Origin: Candidatus Cloacimonetes bacterium 4572_55
GTDB taxonomy: Bacteria; 4572-55
Reading direction: 5' to 3'
Assembly: GCA_002084765.1 (NCBI GenBank)
Contig: NBMB01000028.1
Span: 1-64,000, forward strand
DNA length: 64,000 nt
Shown here: positions 46,984 to 56,130 of the stretch, piece by piece
How the letters are laid out: each line of letters begins with the position of its first letter
Position numbering within the stretch: position 1 is the stretch's first letter
Position numbers and translations under genes: made by a program
The notes under the pieces: model-generated
Told to the model about the DNA's origin: nothing
The model's database searches: none
The model's input: the letters and a program-made list of their open reading frames with translations, nothing else

Positions 46984-47331
46984 ATGGAAGGCACGTTTCA
47001 AGATCGTCAGCATCCGAGGATTGCGTCGCTTAACTTGGTCTGTTTTACCCGTTATGATGAGAAAGGATTTCCGGTGTATGAAAACATCGGACGGACAAAA
47101 GACCTGAGTGCTGGCGGTATTCTTCTGGAATGCAATCAAAACTTTCCGATCTGCGCACAGTTGGAAATCGTCGTGGCTGCTCATGAGCAATTGGTCACCG
47201 CTATGGGAGAAGTCAAACGGGTGGAAGCGATTCCGGGAAGTAAAAAGTTTGATGTAGGGATAAAATTTATCAAGATTTCGGAAAGAAATCGCGAAAGTAT
47301 TAACAAATTTTTAGAACGTGAAATTATTTGA
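46984..47331 (+). CDS. PilZ-domain c-di-GMP receptor
   Basis: A 115-residue single-domain protein. The c-di-GMP signature is present: an arginine-rich start (RQHPR) and, after a strand, DLSAGGI corresponding to D-x-S-x-x-G. Members bind c-di-GMP and alter motility, polysaccharide secretion or transcription. It has a very good ribosome site (GAGGAGGG) and a strong promoter with a structured leader. The broken GWxTD gene begins 21 bases downstream and may share the transcript. Confidence 0.88.
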   Translation: MEGTFQDRQHPRIASLNLVCFTRYDEKGFPVYENIGRTKDLSAGGILLECNQNFPICAQLEIVVAAHEQLVTAMGEVKRVEAIPGSKKFDVGIKFIKISERNRESINKFLEREII

Positions 47332-47352
47332 TTTAACCGATGCGAGCCAAAC

Positions 47353-48547
47353 ATGTTACATTCTTCTAAAAAAGCCCTCTTCATTGGAGTCGGCTTTTTT
47401 ATTTTCTGTTTTGGAATAATTCCCTGTGCGACCGGATTGGAAGATTTTCGGGAAAAAAACGGCGGTTTTGTCATAGACGCGGCTGGGTTCTGGGAAAATT
47501 CCGAGATTTCGCTGCTTGAAGTCTATTATAGCCTGCCGTACTCGGCTCTGCAATTTGTCAAAGGTCAGATTTCAAATTCCGCCAGGCGTTTATAAAATCA
47601 AAGCAAAGGTGGAGGATCGGCATAACAAAAAAAGCTACGCGGTCGAAGAGGAAACGGAAATCGCCCCATTTCCCATAGAAAAATTTGGATTGACGCAGAT
47701 TCAATTTGCGGAGCTTATCGATCCGGATTCAATAGAAACCCCTTTTAGCAAACATGGCTATCGGATCGCGCCAAATGCAGACCGCACGTTCGGGGAAAAT
47801 CGCGCAGACTTTTTTTTCTATTCCGAACTGCTCTCAACGCCCGAAAACTACGGCGATTTTCGGATTGATTATCGGCTGTCGAATGAGAAAGATTCGCTGT
47901 GTGTCGAAAATGGAGCGACAATATCCGTAAACGATCCAGTGACGCCCTTTACCGGCTCCGCAGATATCTCCAACCTGAAGGACGGAACCTATACGTTGAC
48001 GCTGGTCGCTGAAAATCTATCCGACCACGAACAACACGAAAAAGTTGTTACACACGACGAATTTTCGATCGTGTGGTCTCAGATCTCCTGGGGAGGAGAC
48101 TATAAAGAGGCATACAGACAAATCCTCTATATTGCCAGTGATGAAGAACTTGATGGATTTAAAAAATTAGAGGACGCTACGGACGAGGAGCGCATCGATT
48201 TTTTGGTTCGATTTTGGGCAAAGCGGGACCCAATTCCTCGCACGCCTCAAAATGAATATATGCAAGAACATTTCCGCCGTCTCCAATATGCAAACGAAGC
48301 GTTCGGCTCAACGATCCCAGGCTGGCGAACCGACATGGGCAGAATCTATATCAAATTTGGCGAGCCGGACGAGATCGATCGGCATCCCTTCAATTTCGAC
48401 ACTGCCCCTTATGAGATATGGCTATACTACCGTTGCGGATACCGCTTTGTCTTTGTCGATGAGAACGGATATGGGCGGTATAATATGGTCGAACCCAGCA
48501 CGGAAGGGACCTATTCTACGGAATGCACCAACAGGGCTTATGAATAA
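47353..48547 (+). pseudogene. GWxTD-domain secreted protein, internally deleted and frameshifted
   Basis: Two overlapping frames make up the remains of one gene. Frame 1 (47353-47595) has a signal peptide and the family N-terminus FVIDAAGFWENSEISLLEVYYSLPYSALQFVKG, then runs out of frame. Frame 2 picks up at about 47568 with RFQIPPGVYKIKAKVED, continuing to the GWxTD signature GWRTDMGRIYIKFGEPDEI near the C-terminus. In intact relatives roughly 40-50 residues lie between these blocks, so an out-of-frame deletion of about 130-150 bases is inferred. It could instead be two small products, but the second has no start or signal. The function of GWxTD proteins is unknown. Confidence 0.75.
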
Positions 48548-48576
48548 TTCGATTTTCCTCACATGGCGAAAACATC

Positions 48577-48756
48577 ATGATTTTTGTGGATGAAAATTTT
48601 TGTGATCTCTGCGGCGCGTGCGTGGCTGTCTGCCCAGCTGACACAATCCAACTTCGTCAATATCAATTGCTTATCAAATCGACCTGCGTGGACTGTCAGA
48701 TCTGCGTTCGGATCTGCCCCATCGGCTGTCTTGAACAACGGGAGGCGTCCGAATGA
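48577..48756 (+). CDS. Small 2[4Fe-4S] ferredoxin
   Basis: A 59-residue protein starting ATG 48577. It has two perfect CxxCxxCxxxCP motifs (CDLCGACVAVCP and CVDCQICVRICP), which bind two 4Fe-4S clusters. Its stop overlaps the start of the geranylgeranyl reductase gene (ATGA at 48753-48756), so the two are translationally coupled and the ferredoxin is the obvious electron donor. The gene falls below common length cut-offs. No strong ribosome site is visible, which suggests coupling to upstream translation. Confidence 0.9.
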   Translation: MIFVDENFCDLCGACVAVCPADTIQLRQYQLLIKSTCVDCQICVRICPIGCLEQREASE

Positions 48757-49961
48757 ATCGGAAAATGGATTATGATGTGATCGTTGTCGGCGCGGGACCT
48801 GCCGGCTCTACCGCGGCTCAATGCGCGGCGGAACAAAATGTTTCCGTCTTATTGCTGGAAAAAGATCGGGAGATCGGAGTCCCAGTGCGATGCGCAGAGG
48901 GGATCAGCGGCAGAAGTCTGCGTCAATTCGTGGATCCGACGATGAATTCGAGCCGGGCATGGATTGGGCAGGAGATACAAGGTGCTCGGCTGATCGCTCC
49001 AGATGGTCATTATGTGGATATATTCGACGACCACATCGGGTACGTGTTGGAACGGCGGATATTCGACCGGTATCTGGCGCAATTGGCAGCGGAATCCGGA
49101 GCGCATGTCCGAACAAATTGCGAAGTGGATGGACTGTTGTTTGACGAGCGGAATTTTGTATCCGGCGTCCGAATTCGCCGTGGGAAAAAAAGCGAACGGA
49201 TCCAGGCAAAAGTTGTGATCGGTTGCGACGGTGTCGAGTCTCGAATCGGCTATTGGGCTGGACTGAAAACAACGCTCCGTCCAAAAGATATGGAAAGTTG
49301 CTATCAATATACCGCGGCGCATCCCGATATTAATGAAAATCTGTGTCAGTTTTATGTGGGGTCAAATTACGCTCCTGGGGGATACGCGTGGGTATTCCCA
49401 AAAGGCAAGGGAATTGCCAATATTGGGCTGGGAATAAGCGGGGGACAGAGTGATCTCAATAAGAATGCCAAGCAAATTTTGGATCAATTTATGTCGGTTC
49501 ATTTCCCAAAAGCCGAGATTCTCAGCGCGATTTGCGGAGGCGTTCCGGTCGCGCTCTTCATGAAGCGTATGGTTTCCGACGGCATTATGTTGGCGGGCGA
49601 CGCGGCTCACCAGGTGAACACCATGACCGGCGGCGGCATTGCGAGCGGGATGTTCGGAGGTCGTGAAGCCGGCAGAATCGCCGCGGAAGCTGTGATCGAG
49701 GATGACGTATCATGCAGCCGGCTCTCTAATTACCATGACCGATGGGAAAAAGTGCAAGGTAAAAAATTGCGCCGGTACGATCGATTGGCACAAGCGGTCG
49801 AAAAAATAGATGATGAAACATTTAACCGAACATGCACGCTCTTACAGAAGATTGACCCCAAAGAATTGACGCTCGGAACGGTTTTTAAAACTGCTCTTAA
49901 ACATGAGCCGAAACTCCTGGTCGAGGTGGCGAAAATATTCTTCCATCAAACTTTTTCTTAG
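48753..49961 (+). CDS. Geranylgeranyl reductase family flavoprotein
   Basis: A 402-residue FAD enzyme that saturates double bonds of isoprenoid chains. Motifs are DVIVVGAGPAGSTAA (FAD Rossmann), PVRCAEGIS (family P-x-R-C/K-x-E), GYVLERRIFDRYL, PGGYAWVFPKG (the GGR Y-x-W-x-F-P-x-x motif) and GIMLAGDAAHQVNTMTGGGI. Archaeal relatives reduce membrane lipids, and bacterial relatives act on menaquinone or polyprenyl phosphates. It overlaps the ferredoxin by four bases, a donor-acceptor pair seen in archaea. A role on the polyprenyl carrier used by DprE1-E2 or MurJ is conjecture. Confidence 0.9.
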   Translation: MNRKMDYDVIVVGAGPAGSTAAQCAAEQNVSVLLLEKDREIGVPVRCAEGISGRSLRQFVDPTMNSSRAWIGQEIQGARLIAPDGHYVDIFDDHIGYVLERRIFDRYLAQLAAESGAHVRTNCEVDGLLFDERNFVSGVRIRRGKKSERIQAKVVIGCDGVESRIGYWAGLKTTLRPKDMESCYQYTAAHPDINENLCQFYVGSNYAPGGYAWVFPKGKGIANIGLGISGGQSDLNKNAKQILDQFMSVHFPKAEILSAICGGVPVALFMKRMVSDGIMLAGDAAHQVNTMTGGGIASGMFGGREAGRIAAEAVIEDDVSCSRLSNYHDRWEKVQGKKLRRYDRLAQAVEKIDDETFNRTCTLLQKIDPKELTLGTVFKTALKHEPKLLVEVAKIFFHQTFS

Positions 49962-50206
49962 CCTGCATTATTCATAAGCCTCGAAGAACCAGAGATATCA
50001 GATGTTTGATATTTAATGGGTTAAAGTCTATTTTTAACGACATTTCCAAGAGAACTCAGCTTCTATGAGGATTTCAGAACCCTTATTTGGGCTGACTCTG
50101 CGCTCTCTGTGACTCTGTTGCGAATATAGTGAAATGCGCGCAAAAGATCGGTTTTCCTGAAGAAAATTTGGCAAAAAAGATATAATTCTTTAATTATCAA
50201 TTCTTA
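49959..50206 (+). repeat. Dispersed intergenic repeat, copy 3 (right end lost)
   Basis: It starts at the GGR stop codon with TAGCCTGCATTATTCA and includes ATGCGCGCAAAA. Its last 50 or so bases are nearly identical to window bases 1-48. It stops abruptly at TTCTTA, where the coding sequence of the antiporter begins in mid-gene. The AATCTGCG units found in other copies are missing. Confidence 0.72.
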
Positions 50207-51350
50207 CGTCGGTCCCTGGATACTCAAGTTCATCCTCCCGGAACATCTGGAAAAATTTCAGCTTATCGACGATCTGGCACTTACCTTGATCGCGTTCAAC
50301 GCGGGTGCTGAGCTGAACATCAACCGGCTGAAAAAGCGCATTCGGAGCATTGTGCTTATCATCCTGATGCAGACGATCGTTACGGTCACTCTGACAACCG
50401 TGGTCATTCTTCTGATAAAACCCTTTGTCGAGCCATTTGCAAACCAGCCTATCGCTCTGATCTTCGGCATCGGCTTGATCATCGGCGTTATATCAGTCGC
50501 CAAATCCCCCTCCCAGACCATTGCCGTGATTGTCGAGACGCGCTCCAAAGGCATAATGACCGATACGGTTCTTGGCGTCACTGTGCTGAAAGATATCGTG
50601 GTCATCATCCTGTTTACGTTAGTTATAAATATTGTCAAATCCCTGACCGGAACCGACACTTCCTTGAATATCTCAGCTTTGGTTTCATTGTTGGTAGAAA
50701 TAGCGTTATCGATCCTATCCGGTGCTGTGTATGGCTATATCATCATTTTATACTTTCGACATATCCGCCAGGAATTGCTTATTTTTATTGTCGGAATCGG
50801 CTTTTTTATCACCACATTGTCCCATCAATTTCATTTAGAATTTTTGCTCACATGCATGGTTGTTGGCTTTGTTGTCGAAAATTTTTCAAATTACGGAAAT
50901 AAATTTCTGGAAGGCGTTGAAAAAAGCTCGTTGCCCGTGTATCTTGTCTTTTTTTCGATAGCGGGAGCAAATCTGAATCTGCCGATCCTTTACTCCCTGT
51001 GGCCCATAGCTCTGGTCATTGTATTCTCTCGATTAATATCGATCTATCTCGGCACCTACAGCGGCGCGCGCCTCGCCGGAGACGATCCAAAAATTTGTCG
51101 CCTTGCCTGGTCGGGATTTATCGGACAAGCTGGAGTGAGCCTCGGTTTTGCCATTATCGTCTCTCGACAGCTCCCGGAAATCGGCAATGTGGTCAAAAAT
51201 ATGATCGTCGCCGCAATCGTAATTAATATGATTATAGGGCCCATTATCTTCAAATGGGCGTTGCAAAAATCCGGCGAAACATCTGCCCCGACTCTTCGGT
51301 CTTCCAGAAAACTCAAGCAGGTGAGAGACCTGAAGCCAAAAAAAGTATAA
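50205..51350 (+). pseudogene. Cation/proton antiporter 1, 5'-truncated
   Basis: A CPA2-type antiporter fragment very similar to the full gene just downstream. Its first homologous residues (VGPWILKFI) align with residue about 76 onward of the downstream protein, so 70-80 N-terminal residues, including the first helices, are missing. The sequence before the junction is the dispersed repeat. A TTG at 50286 could start translation without a ribosome site, but the product would lack transmembrane segments. The remaining frame is intact to the end, so the loss is recent or the fragment is still used. Confidence 0.78.
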
Positions 51351-51367
51351 GAAAAAGGTATCTTACC

Positions 51368-52723
51368 ATGAACAGCGTCATTATATTGCTGATAGTTAGC
51401 GTATCAATGTGGGGTGTCCAGCGACTGCATATCCCCGCCGAATCCATCTTGACCAACGACGCGCCTATGGTTCTGGGATTCTTGATCCTCGCCGCGTTTT
51501 TCGGCGGAAAACTGACCAGCCGGCTGAATCTGCCTCGTATTACTGGATATATCCTCGTGGGATTGGTATGCGGTCCCTGGATTTTGAAATTTGTCACACA
51601 GCCGCACTTAGAAAAATTGACCTTGATCGACGAGCTGGCATTGGCTTTAATCGCGTTTACAGCGGGAGCTGAACTGAACCTGTCCCATCTGAAGAAGCAA
51701 ATCCGCAGCATCAGCCTCATTATCCTCATGCAGGCGATTATCACCTTTTCTCTGGTCTCGATTGCGATTTATTTCAGCAGACCCCTCATTGCCGTTCTGG
51801 CGGACCAACCAATCAAAGTGGTGTGGGGGTTTTGCTGTATCATCGCGGTGATCTGCATCGCCAAATCACCGGCAGAGACCATCGCGGTGATCGTCGAAAC
51901 TCGCGCAAAAGGCAAGATGACGGACACAGTTCTCGGCATCACCGTGGTGAAAGATGTGATCGTGATCATCCTCTTCACCATCGCCCTGAGCACGATCAAG
52001 TCCATGATAAACCCTGGAGAAACGCTGAGTTTCTCCTCACTGACCCACCTTTCCATCGAAATAATCTCCTCTATAATCGCGGGTTTGGGGTTCGGCGGTC
52101 TGATCATCCTCTATTTTAAATACGTTCGACAAGAGGCACTGATTTTCATTCTGGGTTTTGTCTTTTTTATCACCGAAATCTCTCATCAATTGCACCTGGA
52201 ATTTTTACTGACCTGCATAACCACCGGATTTGTGGTCCAGACTTTTTCAAAATATGGGCATGATTTTCTAGAAACCGTTGAAAAAGGATCGCTGCCAGTC
52301 TATCTGGTTTTTTTCTCGATAGCGGGAGCCACATTGAATCTGCCGGTTCTTTACGACCTGTGGCACATTGCCGTGATCATCGTTGCTACCCGAATCCTCT
52401 CTGTATATTTAGGCACCTACTCCGGAGCGCGGCTGGCTGGAGACGATCACAATATCCGCCATTTTGCATGGGCGGGCTTCATCGGACAAGCCGGCGTCAG
52501 TCTCGGATTTGCGATCATAATTCAAGATCAATTGCCAGGTATCGGAGAGACCATCAAAAATATTGTGATCGCCACAATCGTTTTAAACTTGATGCTCGGG
52601 CCCGCGCTCTTTAAATGGGCACTACAAAAATCCGGAGAAGCCGCGCCCAATCCATCAGTTATCAATCATCGCCGGGACTCTCGCGCCCCGTCTACGGATA
52701 GTCAACCACATAATTCGGAATGA
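51368..52723 (+). CDS. Cation/proton antiporter 2 (CPA2, Kef/NapA-like)
   Basis: A 451-residue membrane protein from ATG 51368 (AAAGG upstream); an in-frame extension to 51254 inside the preceding gene was dropped. It has about 12-13 helices and the CPA2 features RLNLPRITGYILVGLVCGPW and ALALIAFTAGAELNL, in which F-T-A-G-A-E corresponds to the conserved early-helix motif. It exchanges Na+ or K+ for H+. It is a tandem duplicate of the truncated gene before it, and its stop overlaps the murJ start (ATGA). Confidence 0.9.
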   Translation: MNSVIILLIVSVSMWGVQRLHIPAESILTNDAPMVLGFLILAAFFGGKLTSRLNLPRITGYILVGLVCGPWILKFVTQPHLEKLTLIDELALALIAFTAGAELNLSHLKKQIRSISLIILMQAIITFSLVSIAIYFSRPLIAVLADQPIKVVWGFCCIIAVICIAKSPAETIAVIVETRAKGKMTDTVLGITVVKDVIVIILFTIALSTIKSMINPGETLSFSSLTHLSIEIISSIIAGLGFGGLIILYFKYVRQEALIFILGFVFFITEISHQLHLEFLLTCITTGFVVQTFSKYGHDFLETVEKGSLPVYLVFFSIAGATLNLPVLYDLWHIAVIIVATRILSVYLGTYSGARLAGDDHNIRHFAWAGFIGQAGVSLGFAIIIQDQLPGIGETIKNIVIATIVLNLMLGPALFKWALQKSGEAAPNPSVINHRRDSRAPSTDSQPHNSE

Positions 52724-54327
52724 AACAATCCCGTCAAATCGCCCGTTTCGCTGGATTAATGACCGCGGCCACCGCGCTCAGTCGTATCACAGGCTTGGCT
52801 CGGGATATGCTAAAAGCATATTTTTTTGGATCCGGATTAGCTGCGGACGCGTTCACCGTAGCATTTCGACTGCCAAACTTGCTGCGCCGCCTCTTCGGAG
52901 AAGGAACGTTAAGCGCGGCTTTTATCCCAGTCTATGCCGACTATCGACTGCGCCTGACAGAGACGGAGAGTCGGCAATTGGTCGCAGCCGCATTGAGTCT
53001 TCTGACCGTGATACTGGCGTTTATAACGCTTGCCGGAGTCTTATTTGCTCCCACTTTGGTCCAGATTTTCGCCCCAGGATTTAGAGCTGTTCCCGAAAAA
53101 TTTGACCTCACTGTCCGATTGACGCGACTATTATTTCCTTATATCCTTTTTGTCGGTCTCGCCGCGCTCAGCATGGCTGTTTTGAACAGTCACAAAAAAT
53201 TTTTTCTCCCCGCGTTGGCTCCAATTACGCTGAACGGAAGCATGATCATCGCCATGATTTTCCTATGTCCGCTTTTTGGAGAGAGTCAGGAAACCCGAAT
53301 CTACGCATTAGGTTACGGTGTTCTGATCGGCGGATCAGGACAATTCCTAATCCAGATTCCAGCCTTGAAACGGATCGGTATAAAATTCCGCCCCTATCTG
53401 AATTGGAACCACAAAGGCTTGCGCCGTATTGTCAAATTGACAGTTCCTGGGCTGTTCGCTCTCAGCGTCACCCAGATCAACATATTTGTGGATACTTTTC
53501 TCGCCTCTCTACTGCAACAGGGCAGTATAGCGGCTTTAGAATACGCCAACCGATTGATGCAACTTCCGTTAGGGCTTTTTGCGGTCTCGGTGACAACAGC
53601 GATACTGCCGAAACTCTCGGAGCAGGCGGCGCAGGATGATCAAGAAGGCATGCAATCGACCTTGACATACAGTCTGCGCATGATCTTCCTTATTATGATT
53701 CCATCCACAATCGGGCTGATCGTCCTGAGAGAGCCTCTGATCAAACTGCTATACCAACGCGGCGCGTTTGACGCAACGTCCCTTAAGCTGACAAGTTCCG
53801 CGTTATTGTATTACAGCGTGGGGCTGTTTGCATACGGCGGCGTCAAAGCGGTTGCGCAGTTTTTTTATGCGCAAAAGGATACAAAAACTCCGGTTAAAGC
53901 CGCGGCTTTTGCCATGGGGATCAACATTCTCCTCAACCTTATATTGATCCAACCCCTACAACTTGGCGGACTTGCTCTGGCCACATCCCTATCCGCTATG
54001 GTCAACATGAGCCTCCTGCTCTACATTCTGCACAAACAGAAGACCAAACGTATGGATAAGAGACGCACCATTTTGACGCGCAAACTTTGGATCGCTTTCT
54101 CAAAAATCCTATTCGCCGCGGCAGTGATGGGAATCATTGTCCATTACTTTTATGGCGCGATGTTCCGATTTCAACATGCCAATATTCCAAACGCCATAAT
54201 GGTGTTGGCTGCGATCGCCGCGGGAGTCGTCAGCTATGCGGGGAGCGTTCGACTGCTTCGGTTGGAGGAGACGGACGCTTTTATATATCTGCTGAAATCC
54301 GTGAGACGCAAGATAACTTCCGAATAA
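52720..54327 (+). CDS. murJ: Lipid II flippase MurJ
   Basis: A 535-residue MOP-superfamily membrane protein with about 14 helices that flips lipid II for peptidoglycan assembly. Motifs are TALSRITGLARDMLKAYFFG at the N-terminus, AFRLPNLLRRLFGEGTLSAAFIPV and APGF. The MurJ-type basic residues in the central cavity (R near 18, 24, 52 and the NLLRR segment) are present. It overlaps the antiporter stop by four bases. A dispersed repeat follows its stop. Confidence 0.95.
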   Translation: MKQSRQIARFAGLMTAATALSRITGLARDMLKAYFFGSGLAADAFTVAFRLPNLLRRLFGEGTLSAAFIPVYADYRLRLTETESRQLVAAALSLLTVILAFITLAGVLFAPTLVQIFAPGFRAVPEKFDLTVRLTRLLFPYILFVGLAALSMAVLNSHKKFFLPALAPITLNGSMIIAMIFLCPLFGESQETRIYALGYGVLIGGSGQFLIQIPALKRIGIKFRPYLNWNHKGLRRIVKLTVPGLFALSVTQINIFVDTFLASLLQQGSIAALEYANRLMQLPLGLFAVSVTTAILPKLSEQAAQDDQEGMQSTLTYSLRMIFLIMIPSTIGLIVLREPLIKLLYQRGAFDATSLKLTSSALLYYSVGLFAYGGVKAVAQFFYAQKDTKTPVKAAAFAMGINILLNLILIQPLQLGGLALATSLSAMVNMSLLLYILHKQKTKRMDKRRTILTRKLWIAFSKILFAAAVMGIIVHYFYGAMFRFQHANIPNAIMVLAAIAAGVVSYAGSVRLLRLEETDAFIYLLKSVRRKITSE

Positions 54328-54410
54328 TGCGACTCAATCAAAGAGCAAGAGTAAATTCTCTTGACTTTCATATCCATAATACTCATTTTTACATCCATGA
54401 TCTGCGTAGT

Positions 54411-54475
54411 GAATCACGAAAACTTGTCCGCAGATTACGCAGATTACGCAGATTAAGAATTGATAATTAAAGATA
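54411..54475 (-). repeat. Dispersed intergenic repeat, copy 4 (partial, reversed)
   Basis: GAATCACG, then TCCGCAGATTACGCAGATTA, then GCAGATTAAGAATTGATAA and TTAAAGA: the reverse complement of the right half of copies 1 and 2. The gap between murJ and the flavoprotein gene (172 bases) holds little else. Confidence 0.75.
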
Positions 54476-54499
54476 AGGACTATTCGAGGGATATAATCG

Positions 54500-56098
54500 G
54501 TGCAACATTCGATTAAATTGACGATTGACAATATCAAAACCGAAGCCGAGACGGGATCCACGATCCTCCAAGTTGCAAAAAAGCTGAACATCAGGATGCC
54601 GACTATGTGCCATCAAACGGGATATGAGCCGGCTACTTCCTGCATGATCTGCGTAGTAAAAGAGAAGCGATCGGGTCGATTTTTGCCAGCGTGTTCCGCG
54701 CTCGTGGGGGAAGGAATGGTCATTGAGACCCACAGCGATGAGACCCGGCGTATGAGACGCGCGGCTCTGGAGTTGCTATTAAGCGAACATGTCGGTGATT
54801 GCGAAGCTCCCTGCCAACGACTCTGTCCCGCGGGCGTACACATCCCGCTAACTATCCGTCAAATCGAGGCGGGGAACTATCGAGACGCCTTGATCACAAT
54901 AAAAAAACGAATCCCCCTTCCGGCAGTGTTGGGGCGAATCTGCCCCGCGCCATGCGAAAAAAGCTGTCGCCGTTCTCTACAGGACAATCCAGTAGGAATC
55001 CGCCTATTGAAACAATTTGTAGCGGATATCGATTTGAATTCAAAATCACCCTATTCGCCCGAATGCAAACCTCTGAGCGGATTCCGAGTCGCGATTATCG
55101 GCGCGGGACCAGCCGGACTCTCCGCCGCCTATTATCTAGGGCAAAAAGGACATAGCTGCCACCTTTTTGATAACCGATCTGAGCCTGGCGGCGCGCTTCG
55201 ATACAAAATTCCGCGGGAGAGATTGTCCGCCCAGGCGTTGGACAGAGAAATAGAAACCATCCGAGGTTTAAGTGCCTCTCTTCATAATTCTTTTTATATG
55301 AATCACGAGCTAAGTAAGGATTTATCAATAAAGGAGTTACGAAAAGATTATCGCGCAGTCGTGATCGCTATCGGCGCAATTGATCCCATGATTCTCGGCG
55401 ATTTGAAACGAGCAGAAGCCTTTGGGGTCACACTGAGCAAGCGAGGCATTGCCGTCCGTCCACGTCTGTTTCTCACCAACCTTCCGGGAGTTTTTGCTAT
55501 CGGATCCGCTGTAAAGACGGAGCGCATGGCAGTTAAATCGATCGCTCAAGGGCGTCTTGTCGCAGATTCAGCCCATCAATTTTTGATGGGTCGGGAGATA
55601 GATGGTCCGAGATCGCGCTTCCATTCGCGGATGGGCAAACTCTTGGACGGGGAGATTTCCGAATTTTCGCAAGGTGTGAGCCAGGAGGATCGGATCCTCC
55701 CAAAAATTGAAACAATCGGTTTTTCGTCATCAGAGGCGACGAGGGAATCTCGACGGTGCTTGCGCTGCGATTGTTGCAAACCAAATTCGTGCAAATTGCG
55801 TATCTATGCCGAAGAATATCAGGCAGAATCCAAGAAATATAAGCAAAAAACTCGGAAATTTTTCCAAAGGCAGCTTTATCCAGGAACAGTAATATTTGAG
55901 ACCGGCAAATGTATTAAGTGCGGCTTATGCGTGCAGATTACGGAAAAAGCTGGGGAGCGATTTGGTCTCTGTTTTATCGGCAGGGGTTTCGACGTGCGGG
56001 TAGAAGCACCGTTAAACGAAACATTGGCTCAAGGTTTGCAACAGACCGCTATCGAGTGTGTAAACGCGTGTCCTACCGGCGCGCTTGGATTTGAATAA
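54500..56098 (+). CDS. Multi-cluster iron-sulfur flavoprotein lacking the NAD(P)H domain
   Basis: A 532-residue redox protein starting at GTG behind CGAGGG. Order: a [2Fe-2S] ferredoxin domain with C37, C48, C51, C65; a NuoG-like H97-C101-C105-C109 cluster; the GltD-type FeS segment with C148, C152, C156; an FAD domain (AIIGAGPAGLSAAYYL at 198-213, PGGALRYKIP); and a C-terminal part with C420-C431 and CIKCGLC (471-477) plus C491, C520, C524 (NACPTGAL). GltD enzymes insert a second Rossmann domain between YRAVVIAIGA and the closing GVFAIGSAV; here the two are about 45 residues apart, so no NADPH domain fits. Electrons probably pass between ferredoxin-like carriers. It is not NuoG, lacking the molybdopterin part. 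Confidence 0.85.
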   Translation: MQHSIKLTIDNIKTEAETGSTILQVAKKLNIRMPTMCHQTGYEPATSCMICVVKEKRSGRFLPACSALVGEGMVIETHSDETRRMRRAALELLLSEHVGDCEAPCQRLCPAGVHIPLTIRQIEAGNYRDALITIKKRIPLPAVLGRICPAPCEKSCRRSLQDNPVGIRLLKQFVADIDLNSKSPYSPECKPLSGFRVAIIGAGPAGLSAAYYLGQKGHSCHLFDNRSEPGGALRYKIPRERLSAQALDREIETIRGLSASLHNSFYMNHELSKDLSIKELRKDYRAVVIAIGAIDPMILGDLKRAEAFGVTLSKRGIAVRPRLFLTNLPGVFAIGSAVKTERMAVKSIAQGRLVADSAHQFLMGREIDGPRSRFHSRMGKLLDGEISEFSQGVSQEDRILPKIETIGFSSSEATRESRRCLRCDCCKPNSCKLRIYAEEYQAESKKYKQKTRKFFQRQLYPGTVIFETGKCIKCGLCVQITEKAGERFGLCFIGRGFDVRVEAPLNETLAQGLQQTAIECVNACPTGALGFE

Positions 56099-56130
56099 AA
56101 TTTGAAAACAATGCGGATGGAAAATATTTT

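Noticed and set aside
46898-46984. c-di-GMP (GEMM) riboswitch before the PilZ gene
   Set aside because: The conserved GGACGCAAAG and tetraloop-receptor sequences are absent.
54500-56098. NADH-quinone oxidoreductase subunit NuoG
   Set aside because: The N-terminal clusters are NuoG-like, but a GltD-type FAD domain follows and no molybdopterin-like domain or nuo genes are present.
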